Positions 57,301-64,000 of a DNA stretch of 64,000 nucleotides are shown here, piece by piece. The position numbers and the translations under genes are program-made. The DNA is from Maniola hyperantus (lineage: Eukaryota > Arthropoda > Insecta > Lepidoptera > Nymphalidae), in the NCBI RefSeq assembly GCF_902806685.2, contig NC_048541.1, positions 5,329,465-5,393,464 of the forward strand, read 5' to 3'. How positions within the stretch are numbered: the stretch's first letter is position 1; every line of letters begins with the position of its first letter. The notes under the pieces are model-generated. The model was not told the origin of the DNA. It saw nothing but the letters and a program-made list of their open reading frames with translations, and searched no databases.

Positions 57301-58995
57301 GGGTACTCTTGACATTTAATCCGTCTCTGCTTGGCTATACCTAAGTAATTTATTGATTACTTACGGGGATATAATATTATATTATGGTATCTGAAAGTAC
57401 ATTATCAGGCAACAAATAAATGTGTAGTCATAATCATCGCGAGACGCAGAAATATGAAAATCCTTATCCATCCAAAGATGATTTTATAATATCTATTTGA
57501 TCTATTAAAAGCGGTCGAACTTATGCACCAACCCATTTATATTTATTTCAGAGTTAGTAAATACAAGTCTTTAAATGAACTACCCATTAGATGCAGATTG
57601 CAAACCATTCTCCGTACATTCCTACTAAGAAATCTACAACACTCTTTAGACTAACGATTCGCCTATCACAGCAAATTCACATGAAAGAAAAATTGGACGT
57701 AATAACTAAGTCTATCAGCTACTAATTTGTTGTTTCTAAAGTTCCAAAATCATTCATTTCGAGAGTTCTATTACATAATAAGCTCCAAATATTTACTACC
57801 AATAATATTATAAAACTTTGGTGTCTCATTTTACCTAACTACTGGGTCCATGGTAAGTAATAGGTATTACTAAATTTTTTAAAATTTATCCAAAATACTG
57901 ACACTACATCCATTATATCGCAAAAATATCGCTACAAAATCTCTAGGTTCTGATCAGACTATACGTACCTATTATCCGGTAGAGTTACTACTGCCTTATG
58001 AGTATTTCCTTTTCTTACATTTAAAACCCTTCAAAAAAATATTATTAGGTCGATATTATTGTTCCCGTTGTAATGAGGATTTAAAAAATGCTTGTGCCGT
58101 TTGAAATATTTATATTTTTATTGAACTGATGTACTGATGTTTTAATTTCTAGAATATGTACCTATATATGTTTTTCTAACTACCTATTAATTTTATATTT
58201 TCGAAATGAAGTACTTATTGAAAACAAAGAGCAATTATTTATATTGGGGCACAAGCGTAAAAATAACATAAATATTGCGACTAAAATATACAAAGGTAGT
58301 TATAAAATATAATCTATTGGAAGACTCTTTATTTGAATCGTGAATTCATGATATCAATGAGTTACAATGCTTTTTATAAAAAAAATGTGGAATGTGGATG
58401 CAATTTTCTAAAGATATAAGAGTATCACTATCCTAACAATAATTCTAATCTATGTAATCTAAACAGGATTGACAAAATGAACACGAGAAGTTTACTCTTC
58501 CACTAATCATAACAATACAATGGAACAAAAAAATAACATCAAAAATATCAAGCGCTAAAATTAGTGTAATCCAAACCCGTCTACTTGAAAAATACTGTAT
58601 TTAATTATTCAACACATTATGATTTCCGCTAAAATAGTTAAAGCGTCGTATAAAGCTACAAATAAATAACACATTAAAATATCTAAATACAATAACTTAA
58701 CATTAGAGCAGTCAACTTCAGAACAAATACAAGCAATACTTATTCACAAGGGCGCAGTGCACTCAAAGTGGAAACTAAAAAGTTTATCGCGTGTAACATC
58801 TCAATGTACAGGCTGGTAGTTGTCCTTAAATACAGCTATACAATAGGTTTAAAAATCCTATAAAGATATCTATATAATTTATGGCACTAACATCTATCTA
58901 CGACACTGTCTTACTTCCCAAGTACATTTACTTTCAAAGTATCATAGTTCAGATCAAAAATAACATGATTCATTGCCGATGTTTGGCGCTATTCG
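54350..58995 (-). other. Repeat-poor region downstream of otopetrin, possible long 3' UTR
   Basis: Immediately 3' of the otopetrin stop. This 4.6-kb AT-rich stretch has none of the Helitron or SINE copies that occur every 1-2 kb elsewhere in the window. One hAT-like MITE (56977-57330) and a short (CA)n run (about 55131-55146) are the only repeats seen. Minus-strand AATAAA hexamers occur at several places (for example near 58327, 58117 and 54376), so a polyadenylation site cannot be fixed. A long 3' UTR or conserved regulatory DNA would both fit. No ORF of interest was found. Confidence 0.4.
56977..57330. mobile_element. hAT-like MITE
   Basis: CAGAGGCGGCTTATC at the left and TTAATCCGTCTCTG at the right give inverted ends of the CAGAG type. 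TAGGCGCGTGTCTAGGGG and GCTTGCCTAGGG lie inside. No 8-bp target duplication was visible. Confidence 0.5.
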
Positions 58996-60002
58996 CTACA
59001 TGTAAGCGGGTTTCATCTTGTACGCCCTTTTCCATATTTCACACAAACAGACAGTAGAATGAAACCGGTAGAATATCGCGAGGGGCATCGAGACGTGCGT
59101 TATGATAGTCCAAGCCCATAAGCCGTAGAAATGCAGCTGAACAGGATGCGATTCTGCCCGAGATTTCTCGAGTGTATTGATAGCCCACATCGCTAGGTTA
59201 GTCACGAGGAGAAACGTGACTATTTCTCGGCCCGGCTTCTTCCTCAATTGCTCCGGCGTCTTTGCAGACCTTCGACTGGCGTCCAATATGAACATTGTTT
59301 GACAAGTCGTTTGGACTAACGACGATAGAGCCGTTATCAAAATGAGTATCGTGTTCTTTTCTATCGTAAAATGTCCACCGATGATTGTGAACGTTCCATA
59401 GATAAACATTCCAGTCTGAGCTCCAACGAGGAGTATGTTATCGAGTTCCAGGTTTCTGTTTCCGTCGTACTTGAGATTTCGTACGCAGACCATTCCCGCC
59501 AAACTTGCGAACGTTGTCATTGCATAGAGTGCTAGCTCACAAACATTTACTTCTACCACTGCTAAAGTAGCGTATTCTTTCCTCGAAATCAAAACGAAGA
59601 ATAGTATAAGCGATATAATTGTTAAAACAAGGACTAGAATGCCAAAAAATAGGCCTTTGTGCGCTCTAGCGCAATCAACGCTGTATAAATGCGGCGATTT
59701 CTTGTATGCCAATCCTTCTAGGAGGCGGGCTTTAGCAATAGCTTCTGCGACGTTTTTGGATGGATACTTCGAGATATTTTTCCACATCACGTAAAGAATT
59801 GCTGCGCATATTAGCGAGTATTCTATAGTGCAGGGGAAGAGGAATGGTGAAGCATCTTGGACCAATGACCCCATTATGTTAGTTCGACGGCATTCGAAGA
59901 TATGGTGAGGTCCCTTCAGGCCGCGGGGTACCCGAAGATGCGCCGCTGCAGGGTGCGAAGGCGGGACGTCTGTCGAAAAGGAAGCGAATGCCTTTTGGAA
60001 TG
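58996..60002 (-). CDS. Otop: Otopetrin proton channel, terminal coding exon
   Basis: Terminal exon of an otopetrin, a plasma-membrane proton-selective channel (Drosophila relatives OtopLa/b/c act in acid sensing). The acceptor is a pyrimidine-rich tract ending TTTTCAG at 60003-60004 (minus strand). The first base completes the split codon (G|CA) left by the exon at 62902-63064. The frame then stays open to TAG at 58996-58998. Seven hydrophobic segments are visible (starting FLFPCTIEYS, GLFFGILVLV, YATLAVVEVN, LDNILLVGAQ, ILILITALSS, EIVTFLLVTN and LHFYGLWAWT), fitting TM6-TM12 of the 12-TM fold. The C-terminal HSTVCLCEIWKRAYK stretch is characteristic of the family. An ATG lies ten bases upstream of the acceptor, inside the intron, so an ORF call starting there is wrong. 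Joined to the upstream exon it gives 389 residues with no stop. The family assignment is from memory of conserved motifs and is strong. Which insect paralogue it is remains open. Confidence 0.93.
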
Positions 60003-60815
60003 CTGAAAACAAGTAAAGAGTTTATTTATTAAGTATTTTACACAGTTTTTAAAGATAATTTCAATTCGGTTAATTTGTTAACTGTCTAGAATTACTGTGA
60101 ACTACTCGTAGAAAGTCGTTAGGAATTGTATTCTGTAGCTTGAAAGGCCACGTAATAAAAAGGTCAGCGTTCAGGAAAGAACGAAAAACAAGTGCCGGTA
60201 ATTAAGAGTTGTCTAATGGCTTTTTGAACGCAGAGTTTTTAAAGAAGTCCTAACAGATTATTGAATTATAATCAATAAGTATTAATTATTATCACCATTC
60301 AACAGCCCTAATCAATCAACAAATATTTTATTTACTATAATAGGTACGTCTCGATGTTTCGTAACGTACTATAATTGAATATCATTCATCCTTTAGCGGT
60401 ATTTTCTCCAATATTATCGACCTAGTTTCTCGCTATAGAATTTAGACCGCCATTCCTTCCGAGGTCAATAAAGTCTGGAATGCTATCGACATAACTTCGA
60501 TGTCTGTCCGTGATAAGGGTCTCCAAATTAAAAGCCATTGTCTAATACATAAAATGTTTCCTCATTATTAAATTTGCTAAAGTATCCTCCCTGTTTTTTA
60601 CTTTCTCAATAGTAGGTTTTACAACAAAGACCCTATGCGCGTTTGTTTGTTCACTTATAACTCCTAAACTTAGAAGATTTAAATGCGTTTTTCACCATTA
60701 TTTTACGAAGAAGTTTAAGTATATATATAATTCAAACAAAAGTTGTACTCCAGCAAATGAACTATTATGTATAATAATACTCAAATTAAACTCATTCAAA
60801 GTATAGTACGTAATA

Positions 60816-60955
60816 GCAATCGGGGAGGGAACGCCTCACATACCCGCACAGCCCCCGCGCTAATCCGGTGCAGGTAAGCGCGGGTGACGTGCGGGTGTGT
60901 GGGACGTCCCTCCACCTCATACCCCGATTGCAATCTCGACCTGTCGCAGACTATA
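60816..60955 (+). repeat. GC-rich palindromic repeat, copy 3
   Basis: Best-preserved copy. AGCAATCGGGGAGGGAACG at the left and TACCCCGATTGCAATC at the right frame CCCGCGCTAATCCGGTGC. It is followed by CGACCTGTCGCAGACTATA as in copy 1. It lies in the otopetrin intron. Confidence 0.8.
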
Positions 60956-61740
60956 TATACGCGTAGTAGAGGTTAAGTAAGACCACGCGAAGCCTAGCCT
61001 AGTTAACTAGTGTGAACCCATTAAAAAAATATTTTGTTAAAGAAAAAATCGTAACAGTTTTACGGAAAATAGGTCAAATTGAAAATCCAAACAGCTTTAT
61101 TATACCATCCGTTACAGCTTTGGAGAAAGGATTTCTACAAACAGATTAATACCCTTACTGAATTAAACCATTTTACGTTGAAAATTCGTGCGATACATTT
61201 TTTATAAAATCCCAATCGAGATGAAGCAATTTATATCTGATTTTTAAAAAAATATGAGGTGGTCACCTACGTGCAAAAAATAACTTATTAAAATCACAAA
61301 ATCTGTTTGATATGCTATCGACGTTGGTAATATCTCTATCCTCTTCTGTATATTTAGGGTGAAATTTTTATAGCGAATTCCAAATTTCATTCTAGCTACG
61401 AAAGCTAATACAAAGTCGGGTCAAACAGGAATAAATTGGAACAAAGAGCTTCGCACGAAAGCAAATTACGTGGTCAGGCTATTGCATAAAAAATGAGGTT
61501 GCCCTGTTCATGAAAACGGAAAACGTTTGATATTTTCTTTGGCTTAGGTACCTACTTAATTAGGTGTTACTTCAGAAAACTGAATAAGCATATTATGTAG
61601 AAGTGTTAGAAGCTTGAGGTGGACAGTGAGCCATAGTTGCGCGGCGCGTTATAATATAACTTAACAGTAGAGTTGTATTTGCATAGCTTTATATTTAGTT
61701 TCTGACGAGTTGCGAAGCTGAAGTGGAAATGGGCAGGGCA

Positions 61741-61893
61741 CATAGTTCGAAAACCGCTAGGTGGACAAACGACATCAAACGAGTCGCAAGGCGTTGCTAG
61801 ATTTAGGCGGCGGCGCCAGACTACATGGCGTGTGGAAGTCCCTACAACAGTCCTGCCTATCATGTCCAGCGGTGGACGTCTATCAGTTGATAA
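61741..61893 (+). pseudogene. 3' relic of a non-LTR reverse transcriptase
   Basis: Reading from about 61761: RWTNDIKRVARRC*I*AAAPDY..., ending VQRWTSIS* and followed by ATGATGATG. It matches the RWTDDIKRVAGSRWMQAAQD consensus with two stops. Inside the otopetrin intron. Confidence 0.75.
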
Positions 61894-62400
61894 TGATGAT
61901 ACTAAGTTTAGTTCACGTTGCTTTGCATACTATAGACACAGGTATCTATGACATAGGTATAAAATCAGCAATACGTATTTCCCGTATTAAAGACATATCG
62001 TAATAGATAAGTAGAAACCTACCAGTTTTATTGAAAGCATACCTACTAATTATAGTATGCTAAAATATAACAGAAAAAGATTTCACACTTTCAATTCAAC
62101 TTAATTTTCGTATGCTCAGAACCAAACATCATTATTTTGATTTTCCGTCTACCATTCTTATGTTAAATTCGTACGTGGCAATGGCATGAGGGACAAAAAA
62201 CTGCAGGGGTCCCATTTCGGTCGCAGTCGGCGTACCACACGATTAAGGGACATAAGAATTCCATACCTTCACGTACCCTACCTACACGAATAACGTTATC
62301 CTTTATTTGTCACGTTTGGTTGAAGCTCTTTTAGAAAGGGTAACCTTATAGCTTTTTAGAATTAATTGAAAGGTCCATACGGGTAGACCAAGACTAAGAG

Positions 62401-62446
62401 TTTTGTGATTCGTACTGTAGAACTACCTACAGTACGAATCACAAAA
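62401..62446. repeat. Perfect 20-bp hairpin in the otopetrin intron
   Basis: 62401-62420 (TTTTGTGATTCGTACTGTAG) is the exact reverse complement of 62427-62446, with a six-base loop. Confidence 0.9.
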
Positions 62447-62755
62447 TTTAAAAATCAACTTTATTGTTACGCCTCCCGTAGGCTGCTTCTTGGGTGATGC
62501 TACTGATTTGATAATAAATAAATAATTAAATCAATGGGTAAAGTAACAGTTTCGTGACAAGAATTAAGATTGGGCACACATTGGTCCACCTGAACGATGG
62601 CTTTTTATAGCAGCTGAGTGACTCCCACAGTGTTATATGATACGTAGGTACAGTTGTATTGTATGCAGCAGCATTCCATGAGCAGATCTGTCGATGACTA
62701 AATCGACAAAGGTGCAGACAAACTAATACTACTATTGTGGCGTATGATGCTACCG

Positions 62756-62813
62756 GTGCAAGTCTTCACATAAAATGTATTTGGAGTCATACATTTTATA
62801 TGAAGACGTGCAC
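62756..62813. repeat. 25-bp near-perfect hairpin in the otopetrin intron
   Basis: 62756-62780 pairs with 62789-62813 with two mismatches around an eight-base loop, 89 bases from the donor site of the 62902 exon. Confidence 0.85.
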
Positions 62814-62901
62814 TCAGTCAGTCATAACGCTCTGACGCGTTGACTTTCCCAGGCGTGCTTCGTCAATAACAAAGGCTCAAAAATATACAAAATATCCTTA
62901 C

Positions 62902-63064
62902 CAAGTCTGTGGGATATTCCAATGGTTTTGTTCTCAGGGTCGTAGAACGTGAGGATCTCGTGCTTAGTCTCCTGCACCAGTACGTTCAACCAAACACTCA
63001 AGTTTGTCCCAACCATGTGCATCAGCCCGAACCGCGCTACTATCTTGTGCTTGTACACTTTCAT
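62902..63064 (-). CDS. Otop: Otopetrin proton channel, internal coding exon
   Basis: A 163-bp internal exon of the same otopetrin gene. On the minus strand the acceptor reads AATATTTCAG just before base 63064, and the donor is CTTG|GTAAGG after base 62902. The exon encodes 54 codons plus one base (phase 1 at its 3' end). The peptide includes HKIVARFGLMHMVGTNLSVW, a conserved otopetrin helix near TM5, followed by VLVQETKHEI leading into a loop. It splices in frame to the exon at 58996-60002 across a 2899-bp intron. The first codon happens to be ATG, but otopetrins have several helices upstream, so this is an internal exon and the gene is 5'-partial here. The remaining exons should lie beyond base 64000. 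No further otopetrin-like reading was seen between 63065 and 64000. Confidence 0.88.
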
Positions 63065-64000
63065 CTGAAATATTGTATTTAAGACTTTACTACCATAGCT
63101 CTGAAAAAGACAGTCTAAACGGTCCGAAAAATTACTGGCATGAAATAAAGGGCTCTCTGATGACTCGTATAAATAAATCCTCGACGGCCAAACGTATTGA
63201 ATTAAAATTTGGAACATAGGGAATCTAGGAAATGAATTTAGAGGAAATACCGACGGGTACATTGGCGGGATATACCGATACATTTTACTACTAAGTGCTT
63301 ACTATGTATATATAAAATTCAGTAAACTAGATAAATAGGGGATTGTTTCGACACTACTTTATTGTAGTCTAAAATAATTAAACGATGCAAGCAGACTGCA
63401 CGATATTTAACTTCCACAATTAATATTCATTTGTGCCCACTGTGAACTACAACTTTTGGCTACAACAAACATCTATTCCAATTAAGCCATATTGGATTAT
63501 CGAAAGAATCATGTTATAGATTAGACCAATTAAGGCCAGATATTTGCTGTTCTGACTTCTGACTTGTTTTGTTAGAAAAGCATTTATTTTCACTTATATT
63601 CCAAAGATTTCCCCACAAAACCTGTCACTAAATATAACATGAACAACGAAGCAGTTTCAGACGGACCCAATATTTTAGTCAGCAACTCTACACAAAGGTG
63701 TCCGATCAGCATAAATACGTACGTATTTTTCTGTTTAAATTGGTGACAGGTTACAAGGGAAGGTATATACTAGTAATATGCCTGTCTGGATGCAATTCGA
63801 TTTGTTAACGTGAACCCACGTCAATTTAATTGTTATCCCGTCAATCCTCAACCGTAGCTACCCATCGAAGTTTTTTAATTTGACCATTTGTTTACCCGTA
63901 ATGATTTTTTCGTGATGTAAGAATAAAGCGTGAAGTTAGTTAACGTCAGTTCTAATTAATATGGAATGTTTATGAATTCCTGTGAGATCTGTTTATTTAA
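63065..64000 (-). other. Upstream otopetrin intron (partial)
   Basis: AT-rich sequence upstream of the otopetrin internal exon, presumably part of the preceding intron. ORFs at 62822-63283 (minus) and 63004-63219 (plus) merely run over or opposite the exon. No repeat or further exon was recognised. Confidence 0.55.

Larger units (their letters stand above)
60003..62901 (-). other. Otopetrin intron
   Basis: Intron between the two recognised otopetrin exons, defined by GTAAGG at its 5' end (62901) and TTTTCAG at its 3' end. It holds a GC-rich palindromic repeat (60816-60955), a dead retrotransposon 3' end (61741-61893) and two short hairpins (62401-62446 and 62756-62813), each listed separately. 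The rest is AT-rich with no coding signal seen. Confidence 0.8.

Noticed and set aside
60003..60012. ATG at 60012 as the start of a 338-residue protein
   Set aside because: It lies in the intron just before a strong acceptor site; the terminal exon joins in frame to the upstream exon.
62822..63283. 153-codon minus-strand ORF as a separate gene
   Set aside because: Only the middle part (62902-63064) is otopetrin-like; consensus splice sites bound it and the rest is intron read-through.
1..64000. Operon-like or prokaryotic defence system
   Set aside because: No ribosome-binding sites, gene clusters or prokaryotic coding density; the content is eukaryotic throughout.

Overview
The window looks like a piece of a lepidopteran (moth or butterfly) nuclear chromosome. 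It is AT-rich and non-operonic, has an intron-containing gene, and is densely seeded with repeats typical of Lepidoptera. These include Helitron-like elements with TC...CTAG ends inserted between A and T, tRNA-derived SINEs, 3' relics of non-LTR retrotransposons whose coding region runs out into (ATG)n-type tails, and frequent short 'gtaggtacctac' runs. No bacterial, organellar or viral gene was recognised.

Host gene content is very low. The only clear cellular gene lies at the right end on the minus strand: the last two exons of an otopetrin (Otop) proton channel. These are an internal exon at 62902-63064 and a terminal exon at 58996-60002, separated by a 2.9 kb intron with good GT/AG borders in phase. 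Upstream exons and the promoter must lie to the right of base 64000. About 4.6 kb downstream of its stop codon is unusually poor in repeats and may hold a long 3' UTR.

Region by region: 1-5500 holds a long foldback repeat, a retrotransposon relic and an inverted pair of SINEs. 5519-7597 is a composite in which perfect 94-bp inverted repeats enclose a nearly intact R1/I-type reverse transcriptase fragment with a poly(A) tail. 7600-24000 holds MITEs, Helitrons, a GC-rich palindromic repeat, a CpG-rich patch (18.96-19.34 kb) and nested insertions. 24.6-30.4 kb contains several striking palindromes, including a 258-bp unit made of three nested hairpins, plus retrotransposon 3' ends. 30.99-32.04 kb is the tail of a different non-LTR type, with a CCHC finger and a restriction-like endonuclease. 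32-46 kb is Helitron/SINE/MITE mosaic. 46.9-49.4 kb is a young non-autonomous LTR retrotransposon with identical 284-bp LTRs and a 5-bp target duplication. 49.6-54 kb is again Helitron/MITE mosaic. 54-64 kb is the otopetrin locus.

The transposons do not form a pathway. They record layers of insertion: a SINE inside a Helitron, Helitrons inside a foldback element, and a retrotransposon inside inverted repeats. All boundaries come from reading the sequence by eye. Family names rest on recognised motifs, not on database searches.
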